The notes beneath the pieces were generated by a model. It saw only the letters and a program-made list of their open reading frames with translations. It searched no databases and had not been told where the DNA came from. From assembly GCA_002224055.1 (NCBI GenBank), contig AZLU01000036.1, forward strand, positions 1 through 64,000: DNA of 64,000 nucleotides, written 5' to 3'. Position 1 is the stretch's first letter. Each line of letters opens with the position of its first letter. The translations under genes and the position numbers were made by a program. Below, piece by piece: positions 1-13,689 of this stretch. The DNA comes from Pezizomycotina sp. ARF18. Taxonomy: Eukaryota > Ascomycota.

Positions 1-2436
1 TCTTCACTACCAGGGAAGCACCATGGCGCCAGATCACCGAGGCGAGTAAGAATTATTATGGCGAATAACGAAATATAAATTACTGTCAATTAACAGATAC
101 AGCGAAAACAAACCCCCCCCCCCCCCCGGGCGGCTGCTAGCATTATTATTTCAAACTCATTGAACAGGAAAACAAAGAAAATGAACAAAGAACTCAAATG
201 ACGAGATTCCAAGGAAATAATTCATTTACGTATATTAATTATAAGTTGTCTTGCCATGTATGTATGTATGCAAATCAACACAAGGCTTTATGAATATGGC
301 AATTTGCGCCGGCATCCAACGTTTCCTTATTGTCCTCTCGTCTGGGCCATCATAAAACTGTACCCTTAGACGCCAAGTGTTGTAATTGGGTGAGTTTGGA
401 TCCCAGTCGTTAAGACGCCGTTCGTAGTCCTTGGCTTATCGGACTCCTGAGATCTTTGAGGTCGACTCTATTTTAACGTGTTAGCCTTAAGCTTCAGACC
501 TGGTGCGAAGGTGCAACACAACATATGGTAGCCGTCTTCGGAGTCGGATTCAAGGAGACTGACATGCAGTTCCCATGTTCCTAGCGTATGTTTCGATATA
601 CTCCTTAATTATCGGAATTAAGGCTTTGGTTTATATATTCGATGGAAGGGTTTTGTGGTAGTATTTACTTTAATGGTTGTTCGTTAGTGGGGTAATGGTG
701 TTAGGTATCTGACGCGCACTTCTGGGGGCAGGGGGCGGGGATTTTATAGTCCGCTTCTTATGCGCGGTCGAGGACTAGAATTAGTATAAGTATGTTAGCA
801 TTGTCCGCTGTGAGGATAGGGCATTCCATTCCATGGCTGGCGGCGTCACTGGCGTGAGATTTGGGGGTGGTGTGTGATTTATGGTCCGGAACCCATTACA
901 TGAACCCTCGGAGGGCTGATGATTTGCCACGAATTGACGCCGGTAACGCGCCACGTCTATGTCACGAACCAAGCTGGTTAGTGCCCAAAGATAAAAAGTT
1001 TATTGTCGGGTGAGGACACATAAATAATCTTTCTCGTTTTTTTTTATCTTTAGCTTTTTCGACCATCAATTATATCATAACATTTGGACACCAACAATCC
1101 CGTGCTGTTACAAACATTATATGTTGTTCCTAGATATTATTTGCTGCTGAAAACCATATGTCATGCTAATGCAAAACCATCATGTCTTGCTGTAATTCTT
1201 AAATTTTTTTTTTCTGGAATCAAAAAGTACGATAAGTCATTTCGTGAATATTCTAAAAACTACTCGTAGTAATAGCTATATTATTTAATACCAGCATCCC
1301 CTCATCCTCTTTTAAAACATTTCTTAAAAAATAGTAATGTAAATTGGTTCATACTTAAAGCAAAGAAATAAAGTTGTAATTTTATTAAACTAAATATTAG
1401 TAATTAAAGTAAAATAATCAATAGAAGTTATTAATAGCGATCATAATAGTTACAGTATTAAATTACACATCGAATAAAAAAAAAGGTTATATAATGGGAC
1501 TTTAGACTGTAAGAGCTTGACGACAGCCTCGTGACCGTTCCTAGCTGCCCGGGAGAGCGGTGCGTGGCCGTCGCTATCCTTCGAGTCCGGGTCCGCCCCT
1601 TCCGCCGCGAGGAAAAGCTTGACGACGTAAATTGACGCCCATTATTTGTATCCGCCATCTTTCTTAATCGTGTGAAATACTATTATATGATATAAATCAT
1701 CCAATCACCGGAGTTTCCTGTTCATAGTGGTATATTCACTGCTAAGAGTCGAAACCGAAGATTGGGTTAGATGTGATATAAAACAATGACTTTGATGAAC
1801 ATTACCTCCTTAACATCGGATCGACATGAGCAGATTCGATTCAATAGTCAACAAGTCTTCGTGCCCCCAAAAATAGCGGCCAGTAAGAACAAGATATAAA
1901 AAACATTATCAGATTGGCAATGCTGGATTTCGCTCAAGCGTTTCGATTACCTAGTTTCAAATCGAACACGGTGATGACGGTGTTTATCTTAGATTAGTAG
2001 AATCGAGCGCGTAATTAATATTGAATACCACTCGACCGTTCCCAAACAAAAGTGGCATCATCGTGTATGAATAATCATCCAAGATCGGCAACGAGGTGGA
2101 TACAACAAAATGCTGGTCATTATTGTGCCAGTCTGAAGAGATACTCAGATGGAAATGTAGAAAAGCATACACACGACTAAGATAAGTAATCGACCGCGGG
2201 GAAGAAAACAATTTAATCCTACATACTGGACCAAGATGTTGGCTATCCAGTTGATTACGTTGCGCGGGTCTAAAGTCAATTTATTGCAATATCCCGGAGA
2301 CGAATGCACTCAATATGTTAGGACCATGATGACCAATTGCGCAATAATTGCATTGTACCAACCTGGCGCCAACAAGCTGAAACTCACAAGGTCTGTACAC
2401 GGGGCAACATCCCGCTATTATGACCGGAGCTGTCTG
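1..2436. other. No supported gene
   Basis: Short open frames occur on both strands, but none shows domain-like composition, introns or a neighbouring continuation in another frame. A poly-C run lies at about 113-128. AT-rich spacer alternates with moderately GC-rich stretches (around 300-950 and 1500-1650), which could be decayed coding or repeat sequence. I recognise nothing in it. Confidence 0.5.
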
Positions 2437-4419
2437 TCAGGGGGCAGCGATGAAAGGGGAGTTGCACCATAAGGAGCGCTCGGACGTCACATCCTGGTTC
2501 GGACCTTGATGTGTCTCGCCACATACGCTATTCCTGTGTTGCGTACTGTCCCAATGATGTTCCAAGCCCCATTCGTCCCTGTGCACGGTTCCCATACATT
2601 TCATGCCCAAATCTCTCTCTCTGCAGGTAAGCGCGTACAAGGCTTCGAAGACGGTGTGTACCCGCGGGTCTTTGAGACACTCGTTCCAAACTTTTCCCAA
2701 CTCCTCTGAAACGGCGGCGTAGTCGGTTTCGGATGAAGTTTCCGTCCGGTTGTTTCGACTTGCTGTTTGCCAACCGTCGTGTGGTACGTGAGTTGGAATT
2801 GCTGTGATTCGCTATGTTATCCAGTACTGGTCGACAGCCGAGTCGAACATTTGATAAACGTACCTGACGGCGCGTAGAAGGCCCTCAATACCGTCTAATT
2901 CCATCCCCGGGTACCGTATAGTTCCACAGCGTGTCCTCGCCTTCTTCTACCCGAGCCCTTTCCCACTTCCACCTCAGCTTGGGGAAAAGCGCGTAGGCGC
3001 GATCGACATGCGCGCTTTCCAGTCCGAGCCTAAAACCCCTCGGTTCAGATTGTGCAAGCATCTAGGAGATACGTGCTCAGTCCACCGGCATGTCGTGCCA
3101 CCTTGGACTGCTTGTCTCGTTGGTACCTGGCAAGTTCGCGCCGCCTCTCGTAGACGATATATTCCGCATGACACAACGCGTACATGAGATTTTTACCAAT
3201 GAGGTGGGTCCCATTTGACCGGAGGTTGTAGAGTCAAAAGCCGAGCTTGGACTTTTCATTTCCATATTCGGTCGCAAACAGCCTTCCACCGATTCCAAGC
3301 CTTGGTAGGGGATAAAACCCTCGGTCCACCGTCATTTTGAACAAGCTCGACCTGGTATACCCACTCCGCGAGGTTGGCGAGATCCTCGCCCTTTAAAGAA
3401 CAAGCCGCGCTGAATGCCGAGAGAACGTGCTGGATATCCGAATCTCCATGCTCGCTTGTTTCTTGGAGTTCCTAAGATGGTGCTCCACGGAATCGGTCCT
3501 CCTGTGCTCGTATTCGATGCGGGGGCTGAATATGGCATGGAACTTCTTCCTCCTAGACGGCAGTATGTAGCGAGCCCGTACGTCTGCCTCGAAGGCATCA
3601 CGACCTCAGATAATCCGAACCGTACCTGTGAGGAGCGCGATCCAGCGTGTTCTCGCCCCAACGCTGAACACAAATATGAGCCAGCCAGCGACGAGGAGGA
3701 AGGCGGCGCTCCACAGTTTTGTCATGAACGCGCCTGCAGCTGTGACGGCGACGGGGATCGCCATGAGCAGGTTGAACGTCCAGCGCCAGCTGCCTTTAAC
3801 GGACGCTGCCCAGTTCGTGTACCCGGACGCGCAAGTCGGGTGCGGGTCCCACGCGCCCAATTCCGCGCGAGCTTCATAATTTTCGTGCGCCGACCGTCGT
3901 GCGCTGGGAAAACCCGGCCGAGCGCGATCGCCTCAAGTGCCATCGCCAGGATCCAGAAGACGAAGACGAAGAGGAGTATCCACGGGACGTATGATAACCT
4001 GCCAATACACGCGGAGGCGGACCGGGTGCACGGCTTGCTACCGCTTAGGAACCCGCTAGCGACGACGACCGCTGTCCACGAGATGGTTATAAGGCCGATG
4101 ATAATGCCGACCGTGACGTTGTGCTGAATAGGACGGGGATGGTGAACCCACATGGTGTGGCGAGATGCTTGGCAACGCCATTGAGTCTCAACGTGAAGCC
4201 GTTCTGCCGTAACCCGCGATAGAGGAAAATCAACGTGGCCAGCGAGCACAGTGATACAGCCTGGTGGATCCCTTGTTCCTCCTTGAAGGTTGCGAACGAT
4301 GAAGTCTGGTTGGAGTAGGCAAGGGGATCCGCAGCAGGGTTCAAGGTTGTGGTTGCGACTACCTTCCCCGTAGCATTGCTGCCTAGGGCGGAAAGAGACG
4401 CTAAAGAGATAACAGCCAT
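2437..4419 (-). CDS. Multi-pass membrane protein, family not recognised
   Basis: The start is chosen at 4419 (MAVISLASLSA), just downstream of an AT-dinucleotide tract. Coding-like sequence runs down to a stop at 2437 but moves between minus-strand frames several times. At least four strongly hydrophobic segments are visible: one near 4240-4200 (SLATLIFLYRG), one at 4130-4060 (VTVGIIIGLITISWTAVVVA), one at 4000-3930 (WILLFVFVFWILAMALEA), and a pair at 3790-3650 (WTFNLLMAIPVAVTAAGA and AAFLLVAGWLIFVFSVGA). A basic, soluble C-terminal part follows, with coherent stretches such as RRRELARYQRDKQSKVARHA and ELGKVWNECLKDPRVHTVFE. I infer an integral membrane protein with a cytoplasmic tail of roughly 250-300 residues. 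The frame changes fit the single-base contractions seen in other genes here. Family and function are unknown; exact exon boundaries are not resolved. Confidence 0.6.
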
Positions 4420-4470
4420 TGTATAAATATATATATATTAATATATAATATATATATATATTATATTATG
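4420..4470. repeat. AT-dinucleotide tract upstream of the membrane protein gene
   Basis: An imperfect (TA)n run of about 45 bp lies immediately 5' of the minus-strand start at 4419. It may double as an AT-rich promoter element, which is inference. Confidence 0.7.
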
Positions 4471-4479
4471 TATCCTTAT

Positions 4480-5179
4480 CAATGGAAAAGGAATTGATGA
4501 TAATAGAAGATAACAATAACCGGGGTTGAGTTTGGAGAGCCCTCTTTATAACAGGGATCCATCCTAGGTTAGCTTTGTTTAGATCCGGGGTATCAGCAAA
4601 GGTTTCATGCTCTCTCTCATAAGTCCGCCTGTGCGTTCGAAAGCCGAAATCCTCGTTCCTCCCAGAATGTTTTCCCCGTAGATCCGTTCAATATACTGTG
4701 TATATCTCTTACCATATCGGCAGGCTTTACAAAATTCAAACCGTCATCCCACCTGGTCAGCTATATAGCGTGGTGGGGCTGACTTGACAAATCTGTAGTG
4801 CATCTTAGTGGCGTCTGAAAGAGTAGTCTAGAACCGCCAAAAGCGCTTGTTAACTACTTGGGCGCCGAAACAAAGACTTAGAATTGGAAGAGCCGAAAGT
4901 GATATCTGCAAACTCCTAGGCAGGATTGACTAAGTACTTGCGGTACTTCCTTCCTATGTATCGGAATTTGCCGCTCTTTTAAATGGATCCTGTTGTCGCT
5001 TTGCTTGAGAAATTTTATTAGTAAACTTTGATCGATAATATTTTAATATATTTAACCTATATGTTTTTCTATAACGATAAATTAAAATCACCTTTAAATT
5101 ATCTAGTATATACTTTATATGATAATACTATTAGACTTATTATATTATTTTTATATCGAGTTTTATTCCTTACTAAAAA

Positions 5180-5211
<32 letters not shown>

Positions 5212-8200
5212 GAAAAAGAAAAAGAAAAAGAAAAAGAAAAAGAAAAAGAAAAAAAGGAATGAAAAGGAAAGAAAGAAAGTAAGAAAGAAGAAAAAATTTT
5301 TTTTCTTGGAACATCTGCTGCGCGCTGGCGTGCCGTGCGTGATTCACGCCGTGGCGGCGATCTCGACCGGCCGAGGCCAGGGGGCCTTATATTCTGTTAA
5401 GTAAATACTTAAGCAATTAGGGTGTGAGGATGAGGAAAGTAAACCGAGTTCCATGTACATCCGGTACATATATTATTACATGCGCACACATGCAGATATG
5501 CAAGAGACCAACCTCTCCCACGATGCTCCTCATGATTTGCCACTCCGAATTTGGTCCCTGTGATTCGTAATCCAGATGCGTGGATTCAGCTTTGTTTTGT
5601 TGCTCCGGGTGGTGCTGCTGTTCTCGTGCCTCATAACAATGTTTGCTGTTCCTTTACTTCCGGCTGGAGGGTGCGGCTCCGTGCGGTCGTCTGCAACATC
5701 CTCCTGGGGCTGCGTCGGTTGCGGTTGCACACCTTTGGGGGACTCTCTGCCGATATTGTAGACGCGGTGCGTGGCTGTTCGAGCAGGGCCAGGAACGTAT
5801 CGAAGCAAGAGAGCCAATGCCTCTTCGAGAGCCCAATCGCCCTCGACGGTCCTCCGCCAGGGGCGAGGCGGTATATGCTTGCGCTGTTGGAAGATAAGGG
5901 ATCTGCAAATAATTTTGAAGGAATTGATCACATTAGACTTGGTGCCGTATTCCTAGGCTCCGCGACGGAGGCAAAAAAAAATAAATAAATAAGAAATGCG
6001 CAACGGAAAAATTGTTCTTGTAGGGTAAGAAATATCGGTCATGACAGCGCGGCTATGCATTTCGTGGAAAATTTATCAAGCACTCACACAGCTCACGGCC
6101 GGGAACGCGTTGGCGAGGCCACAGGCAAAGTAGAATTTTTCCGGCACCGCCAATATCGCCGCACATAATGGACGGGCATCATGTCGCGCATGAAAAGGTT
6201 AAAGTTAATAAAGAAATAGACGCTGCTGCCCCCCCCCCCCAGATAGCTTCCTACAAGGTGAAAAGGGTACGATATTTGTTCAGGTTCAACAAATCGCCGA
6301 GGACCAATATTTGACGGAGCTAAAGACGGAAAGCTGTAGGCCGCTCTCAACGGGGGCCAAAAAGGTGCGGTAATGGGGACACTGAACCCGGGCCAACGGT
6401 TTGCTGCCAGACAGGGAAGGCCGATAGTGGCCCAACCCTGCTTCCGGGCTAAAGCCCGCATGCGCTCCTGGGACAACATAAACTCTAATAACGTTATCGA
6501 ATCCTCTCGACGTCCTGTGTCTTTTCTTTGTCTGCCGCTGGCATGTGGCAACGAAAATTGTGATATGGGGGCTTACCATCGTCCCTGGATAAGGTGCCCG
6601 TGCACGTGACATGGATCTGGAGGACTGAGGGACACTGCTGTGTGCAGCCGCGCCTCGCGAAGAGGAAAAAAAATAATCTAGGGTCACCTCCAACTTCACT
6701 TAAAAATACCACGTTACCAAATCCAAACGAACTTTGCGATATCCTCGTTATCACGGTCAATTCCAGTCTAAAAAAAAAAAGCTAATCAAAATACGCTCAA
6801 AATGTTTATAATCGCGTTCAGGCCTTTTTTTTTTTTTTTTTTTTTTTTTGGCGGATCATTACCATCGCTTCCCGGTAACATTCCTATTTACAATTTTAAA
6901 TGGCTTTAATTATCCTTACTAAAAAAAAACATGCCTATTACTCCTAAATATCGCTACCTTAACGCTATAATGTCCTTTTTATACCGGCCAACCTAATAAT
7001 TATACTCACATAACGATCCAAAGTTCTTCACACGCAAAACACGGTATATCATGTGGTAATTTGATGTTTTCCTCTCCTCGTCGTTGGGGGCTACCTCAAG
7101 CGAAAGGTCGCCGTTTCGGGGAAACGGCAATAAAAAGGTTCTGGGGCAGCTTATGTATGTGCTACTATGCCAAGGGGACATTACATATAAAATGTGCCTC
7201 CGCATTATATATCGTCAAACGCAATCAGGCGGAACCAATAGGGCTCAACTGCCGTAAAAGCAAAAAAAAAGAAAAAAAAAAGCCAAGTTCTATATACTTT
7301 TATATTTTATTTGTTTGAACTAGAAAAGTGTGAAGGACCATTTCCTGAACCGCGTAAAAAAGAGGTGAAAAAAAATTTTTTTTTTTCTGGTTGAGTTGAA
7401 AAGTAGCTTTACTCTTTGCACATTCAACAGCTAGCTAGCCTTAAGTCTTTATCCTTTTCACAAATATATTTCTTCAAACACCAAAAAACGATTCAAGTAA
7501 AAAAAAAAATGGGATCGAAAAATACTTTGATTTTTACGAGAATTGCTCTCTGTTAATTATAATAATGGCCCATCACGAACTTGATCTTTACAATTACAGT
7601 GTTTGGTGAAATGATCTCCTTGAAGTGTAGTGCTTTTCCATCTGAGGTACTTGCCTGTCCGTAAACCCAAAGCTGAGGAGAGCGGAGGGCCCTATCGCCG
7701 CCACCCACCCACATTACCTCCGGGTTGATTCGTCACGCCGAAACCCGTATGGGTGCAGCTTCCGGGTCCGTCGCCTCCCACCGGTGCTCCGGGCCGCGGT
7801 TACCTATGGAACCGCCGCTGCCTCTACAGTTACCGCTACCGCTACTGCCGCTGCCGCCGCTATCCCCACGGTTCGGGTCGGTAGTAGAGCTCCAAGAGCT
7901 CCCGCACCTGCTGCCACCAAAGGGTCCGGGGACCCATATGCGACTGTGACCCTTTCAAAAGAGCAAATGCATGGCGTAACATTGCCGTTGGAGCCCCATT
8001 CCGAAATTATAGGAGGCGGTTTCTCTCCGACACCGATGATTAGGTACCTGGAATCATGAACAGGCTTTCCGGAGGATCAGGCGGTAAGGGGGGCCCCCAT
8101 GGATTCTGTTGTTGTTGTTGTTGTTCTTTTGTTCGTTTGGAGGTTATGAGAGGTATTTATGGGCGGTTGGGGACGTATCCTTTGAGTCTTTGTTTGTGTC

Positions 8201-8872
8201 CTCGAGATTACTCCGCCGTCCGCCTTTCGTAGTCTTGCTTCTCCGTATTTATGAACCATTGGAGCTCGAAAGGAATGGAAGAAGGGGGTTGGGAATTGGG
8301 AGATCGAAACCTCGGTGGCAACGGGCGCATAGAAAGGATACCGTTATCGGGGCTCGATTTTGTCAAAGGGGAAGGATCCCCCGCCGTGAACAAGTCGTCG
8401 AACTGATACAAATATGTTTTAGATTTTTTTGCGAAATGTAAAAGTCTGGAATAGGGGCCTCATACGTCGTGGCTCGACGACGACTTTGCGATTACATGGC
8501 AAAAAACACATCTAACCCTTCTATCAACCCACAGGCCCTACACGACTCTTCCCCATCACGTATCTTCTGCTTGCCCTTTATCTGAAAACTCCCGTCGATG
8601 CTGTGGGGCGCGACATGCTGCACGGTTGTCAGTTGCTGCTTTGGGCTTAGCCTCGAGTTTGTTTGACGCTCTTCGCTTTGTTACTAAAAAAGTCGCCTTG
8701 GCAAGCCGCGGCGGGATCGCTCGAGACAAAGAATTGCTTTGGGGGATTGCTGTGGGAGAATTTGCAGAAAACGTCAGCTGGATGTTTTGGCTGTGCGGGC
8801 TGCTGATGTTTGCTGATCACCGAGCTTGAGGGGAGGGAGAGAGGATTATTTTTTGGTGGCAAATTTAGATTG

Positions 8873-8907
<35 letters not shown>

Positions 8908-9588
8908 GCGTTGGAAAAACCACCTAAAAACGCGCGGTCACGTCGTTAGCCTAAATTCCTGATCACGTGCGTTCTATCAAATAAATAAATTAAAATATAT
9001 ATATATTGAAAAAAAAAAAAAATAATAATAAAAAAAAAAATTTGAATGTAATAGTCTACTATAGTATTTTCAGCCTCCTAACTAACAATTCTTGATACCA
9101 ATCAGTGGCAATCACTCCACAAATTTCCAACCCCCGCCAACTCTTTGAGTAAAAAAAATTCTGCAGCTAAAAATCCATTGGCCACTAATAATATACACAT
9201 ACAACGAAAACTAACAATTAACGAAACCGAATAACAACAAAGAAGCCGCAAAAATTAAGACAGAGAGAAGAAGATATAAAGTAAAGAAAGGAATCCTGTG
9301 AATCTAGGAAGACTTAAAAAGAGGTGGGAATGGCAATGGTCCAGGTATCCAACAAGCGCAGAAGTTGAACGGAAACGTTCACAACGGAGGTATAATTTAT
9401 TACTTGAAAAACATCTTTTACTTACAGTTACTATACACGTATAATAAGTGCATCCAATAATTTTTCATCATCATCCATTTGTTTTTTTTTTTTTTTTTTT
9501 TTTGCCTTAAAGCCTTATCCCTCTTTTTCTCCTCCACCGAATTGAGATTTTTCTCTCTTACATGCACAAAAAAGCCAATCTGACTTTG
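4480..9588. other. Spacer with low-complexity tracts and ambiguous open frames
   Basis: No gene can be assigned with confidence. GC-richer patches at 5550-5950, 6090-6700, 7680-8410 and 8620-8830 have open frames on both strands. In the first two, the minus frames look slightly more protein-like (for example WALEEALALLLRYVPGPA near 5830), so a decayed or frame-shifted minus-strand gene between 6760 and 5530 is possible. Long mononucleotide runs occur near 6822-6849 (T), 8874-8906 (A) and 9483-9503 (T), with a C run near 6230-6240. The patch at 7780-7870 is an Ala/Thr- or Pro/Leu-coding low-complexity stretch and is not convincing as a gene. Confidence 0.4.
5175..5290. repeat. Poly-A followed by (GAAAAA)n microsatellite
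   Basis: About 27 consecutive A are followed by roughly nine tandem GAAAAA units and a degenerate GAAA tail. It produces spurious Lys/Arg-rich and Phe/Leu-rich open frames on the two strands. Confidence 0.95.
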
Positions 9589-12500
9589 ATGTCTTCCTCT
9601 CTGGAAGTTCAACCATCGTTAGCCCAAATGGATAATTCGATCGAAAAAACTTCCTGCCAACGGCGAACACCGCCCGCCACCCTCACCACCGCATCACCCC
9701 CGCCGCCGTCTTACATCTCCTCCCTCCCCGAAGAGCATCATCCGCGTGTTCGCCTCCATCGACGACGTCCCCTCGCTCTGCGCCGCCGCGGGGACGTGCA
9801 GGTACTGGAACGACCTCATCTTCGACCGACAACCGACAAACTATCTGGCTCCGCTCGCGGTCGCACTGTGCGGCAGAAAATTGCTCCCGTCGAACAAGTC
9901 CAGCGCGGGCAGTTTGTTCCCGGAAGGTACGAAGCCGATGCGTCGTTCAAGCGCGACGGGCGGTGGCGGTATTTGTACCGTGACGTCGTGAAGAATGCGT
10001 ATACTTATGCCAGATTAAGATGGACGAAGGGGTCGACGGGGTTAATATCGAGTACGTGCCTGCGGAATGTACCCTGCCGCCGCTGTCGGAGGTGCCCGGC
10101 GGAAAAGAAGGGACGGTGGTGAGGAAGTTTGATATTATACAGGTTGCGACCGAGGGTCGAGGACGCACTACGCACCTCCCATCGTTTCTGTCAAGGTGCC
10201 GAATTTTTCAGACAGTTTGGCGCGGGGAAACGGTAGCCGGCGAAGGCGTCGGATGGGTTACTTTTGTCGATTCGCCGCTGCATAAGGTACAAGGCCGTCG
10301 TGTTGAGGGAAGGTCAAGATCCTCACGGCTTGCACACGGCGTTTACGGTGCAGAAGGGCGTCATTCGCGGCGGCGTCGACGGGTTTTAGGTAAAGGGGGT
10401 GGGACATTCAGTTACCCAAGGATCCGGAACTGAAAGAGGCGGAGTCTGCTTCTTCCAGCCGTATGACGGCAAAAGAAGAGGCTGGTGCAGTTGAAAAAAA
10501 ACCCGGAAAGGATTCGAAACGCTGGAAGAATGGGTTGGGTCCGAGGAGTCTAAGTCTCAGAAGTGGGAAATGCTCAGGTGGATCCGACCCTGCGAATCGG
10601 AGATTTTCCCGAACGCGAGGATGTGGGATAAAGAGCGCACGCTCATGAATTCTATCAAGGAGGCGGTTAAGGGCGAGTGGGAGTGTCGGTACGAGAGCAT
10701 CAGGGGCCCGCTTTCGGGTAGTCTGGCGGGAATTATTAACTCTATGGTTCACTCGGATTCGAACCTCCGCCTTCTTATCCGCAAGCTCCCGTCTAGGCGC
10801 AGGCTGGAGGATTTTGCCGTCGAGGAGGTCGAGAGGCTCGCGCTACCCGCGCAGGCTTCGCAGACGGGAACAGCCGGCGAAGACGGCCAAGAACCCATCG
10901 CGGTCGTGAATAAGAGGTGGAAAATGCCAAATCCGGTACGGGTTTCAAGATGAGTTTGAATTCCGTACCCATACCACGGAGCATCAAGGAAGGCGATACC
11001 GAAGCGCTCGCGAACGAGACGTATTGGTTAGAGCACGAGGATCTCGATTTTGAGGCGAGCCACACTTGGGAGTACAGGTCGTGCGGCGAGTACATGGTCC
11101 TCTGCGACGACGTCTCCGGCCGTGGACCTAGCACCGTTAGTTTGCTTCAAAGCGGGTATCGCGGGTACGGAAACGGTTTCAGGAAAGGGAACACGCGAAT
11201 AAGGATCCGAAACCTGCTGCTGTACGTAATCTCATACTCGCTAAAGACTCGGACCTCTTCTGGCAGCGGCAGATGCGGATACGGCTTAGGACTATAGCGG
11301 AAGGCGACGAAACCGAGAGGGTTCGTCGAAGTAGACTACTTCGTCGACAACGACGGCCTCGCGATGACGAGTAAAGCCGTCGTGTACTCTTCCCGGAAAC
11401 AGATATTAACCCTACGCACGTCGGGGCCGGAACCGAACGTCACTACGTCCGCGAGGAGCATACTTGAGTTTCACGTATTAAATCTTGAGAACGGACATAC
11501 AGTTAGCGTGCTTAACCTCCCGAGGAGGAACAGGACATCTCGGGACGCAGGTGGTACGGATGGATATCCTTCGCCGTGAGCGATACGCACCTCGTCGCGT
11601 CCGTCGGCGGTACGAAGGCTCCCGATAACGCGAGGGATGTATGGGAGAGTCGGAGGCAGAGCCGGTACGGGAAGAAGGCCGTGTACGTGTGGCCGCTGGA
11701 TAACGATGAGGAGGAGCCGCAGTACCCGAAGTGTAAGTACATACAGCCCACGGGGAGGTTGGGCGCGCAGCTGGACGGGTACGAGTGGTGGACGAAGAGG
11801 GATAAGTACGTTAGTATTAGTAGGGACGGGCGGTACGTCGGTGTTAGTTCGGATTGGTGCTTTGCTGTGTTCGATATGTGGAGGGGGCGAGGTTGGAGAA
11901 CGTTTATAGGGGTGCTGTTACTGTATGAGAATTCCTCCCCCGTTTCCAAATGGTAATTTTCGAAACATCACGATTTAATTTTTGATAATTAATATTGACT
12001 ATCTACAAAAAAAAAAAAAAAAAGGCCAACCCGACCACGCCCTTGAACATCCCTTCATCCGCCCACTCCGCGACGGCGACAAGAACTGTTTACCCTGGAA
12101 CGGTTATGGTTGAAATACCGCGACGTTTTACAACCACCGCCGCCGCCACCGCCACAACTTCCCCTCCTAATCCGCATAATACACCCCACGAAACAGAATT
12201 AAAGTCCGGAATGGTATACGTCAACGCACACATCCTCCGCCACCTCCTCGATGGCGTAAAACCGTATGATCCTTCCGATGCCGATACTATGGTTACGCAC
12301 GAGGAGTGGCGGCGCTTTTTGAGCCTTATGGGGAGTTGGTATGGGCCTGGCGGGGGTAATGTCGATGGGACTCTGATGAGGAAGGGAGTGTTAGCATGTC
12401 GGATAGTGACTCCGACTCGATATCCGACTCTGAAGAGGATAGTGATAGCGATGGGGGCAGTGATGATAGCGATGATTTTTACTTCGCGGAGGGGGATGTC

Positions 12501-12840
12501 GATGCGCTGGCGTTCGGTATGGAGGGGGATATGGATTTGATTTATGGTGATGGTGAGGAGGAGAGTGAGGGGTATACTGATGACGGGAGGAGGATGAGAG
12601 CGACGGTGATGAGGAGGAAGAGGGGGCGGTGGGGAGATGGGGATGGGGATGGGGATGGGGATGGGGATGTTTTCGTTGAGTGGTGTTAGGAGGATTGCGA
12701 GGGAGATGAGGGAGCTTGCGAGGCTGCTAGGGCGGGGAGGTTTCGTGGGAGGAAGGTGCGGGGGAGGGAGAGGGTGGGAGGAGGCGGGACCTTCGGGGAC
12801 GAACGAAGGCGGCGATAACGCTGATGATGACGTAGATTAG
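9589..12840 (+). CDS. F-box protein with long C-terminal region and acidic Asp/Ser tail
   Basis: F-box proteins recruit substrates to SCF (SKP1-cullin) ubiquitin ligases. The start at 9589 (MSSSLEVQ) is preferred over an in-frame ATG at 9562. After about 40 residues comes an F-box-like segment (IIRVFASIDDVPSLCAAAG, then CRYWNDLIFD, near 9735-9835). A long C-terminal part follows with Trp/Tyr-rich stretches (RWRYLYRDVVKNAYTYARLR; YGKKAVYVWPLDNDEEEPQY; RYVGVSSDWCFAVFDMW), compatible with a beta-propeller-like or other substrate-binding domain, which I cannot name. A likely intron lies at 11953-12024 (GTAATT...AAAG). Downstream comes an Asp/Ser tail (MSDSDSDSISDSEEDSDSD) and a Gly-Asp repeat near 12640-12670. 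Coding potential moves between all three plus frames, consistent with single-base losses. The F-box call is reasonably firm, the rest is descriptive. Confidence 0.65.
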
Positions 12841-12841
12841 G

Positions 12842-13300
12842 GGTGAAGGGGATTATCGGTTGTTTCGCTGAAGAGTCAATTTGTATTTTTTTTTTTTCTT
12901 TCTCTTTATTTTGTGAAGGAGAATGTTTATAGTTGTAGGTTTCAAGGCGTTTCTTTTTTTCTTTTTTCTTTTTCTTTTTTCTTTTTTCTTTTTTCTTTTT
13001 TCTTTTTCTTTTTTCTTTTTCTTTTTTCTTTTTTTCTTTTCTTTTTTTTTTTCTTTTTTCTTTTTTCTTTTTTCTTTCTCATGTTCATTAACTAATGGTT
13101 TGAGGCCATTTACGTGGCGGTTTTTTGACCATCACGGAGTGGTTTGACCGTTTTCACATAGCCGCAGCTTACTACCGGTAGTATCGGAACAGAAAAAGTC
13201 TGGTTCCTTTCGAATTTGTATTGCACTCTTAACAGTTGTAAAATTGGTTTGTACTCAGGAGGGCGAATGGAGCGTTCGGCGGCTCCTATCACTAGCTTTC
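12842..13300 (+). repeat. Copy 1 of the array's 3' flank, with a polypyrimidine microsatellite
   Basis: This segment aligns by eye with 15370-15590 and 23520-23760. Shared blocks include a 'ggttatcagttgtt'-like block followed by 'gaagaatcaa', then a pyrimidine tract, then a 'ttgcattccac'/'gcactcttaac' block. In this copy the pyrimidine tract has expanded to about 130 bp of C followed by 4-9 T (12950-13078). It begins directly after the F-box gene, so it marks the left edge of the repeat array. Confidence 0.6.
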
Positions 13301-13499
13301 CAGTTTTTTTTATTGTATCGCTTTATTGTTTGTGGATGCTTAACTACTAGCAACTTGTCTTCGATACGTCTGGAATACCGAGACGTAATTCACGACTGGA
13401 CATATCGAGCTACCATGAGGTTAAGTTCTTTTTTCTTTTTTTAAACCTTTTTCTTTATCCTTTTTATTAGGGGTTTTTTTTTTTTTTTTTTTCGATAAA

Positions 13500-13640
13500 G
13501 TGACCGATAATAATATGAAATACTGCAACAGAAACCGCTTCCGCAACATCGAAGGGAAAAACTTTAGCGCGTTCGGCTACGACTCCATTCCGCCCTCGCA
13601 CGATGGGATGAAAGAGACGGTTGATAGTCTAGTAACTTAG
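13500..13640 (+). pseudogene. Copy A: partial 3' exon of the array gene family
   Basis: Only the second-exon region is recognisable. It encodes RNRFRNIEGKNFSAFGYD, matching the EHFSVFACDD block of the other copies, and ends at a stop near 13640. It is preceded by a long poly-T run and no recognisable first exon. Probably a truncated member of the family described at 14411. Function unknown. Confidence 0.45.
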
Positions 13641-13689
13641 TAAAAAAAATTTTTTTTCTCATCGAGGAAATACTACTAAGGATAATGAA

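Noticed and set aside
5028-5347. Lys/Arg-rich and Phe/Leu-rich open frames
   Set aside because: Translations of the (GAAAAA)n microsatellite, not genes.
5551-5988. 145-codon plus-strand open frame
   Set aside because: The opposite strand is equally open and at least as protein-like; no motif or intron decides between them.
10750-10775. GGATTCGAACCTCC, tRNA T-loop-like
   Set aside because: It lies inside the F-box coding region (HSDSNLRLL) and no acceptor stem or anticodon arm can be placed around it.
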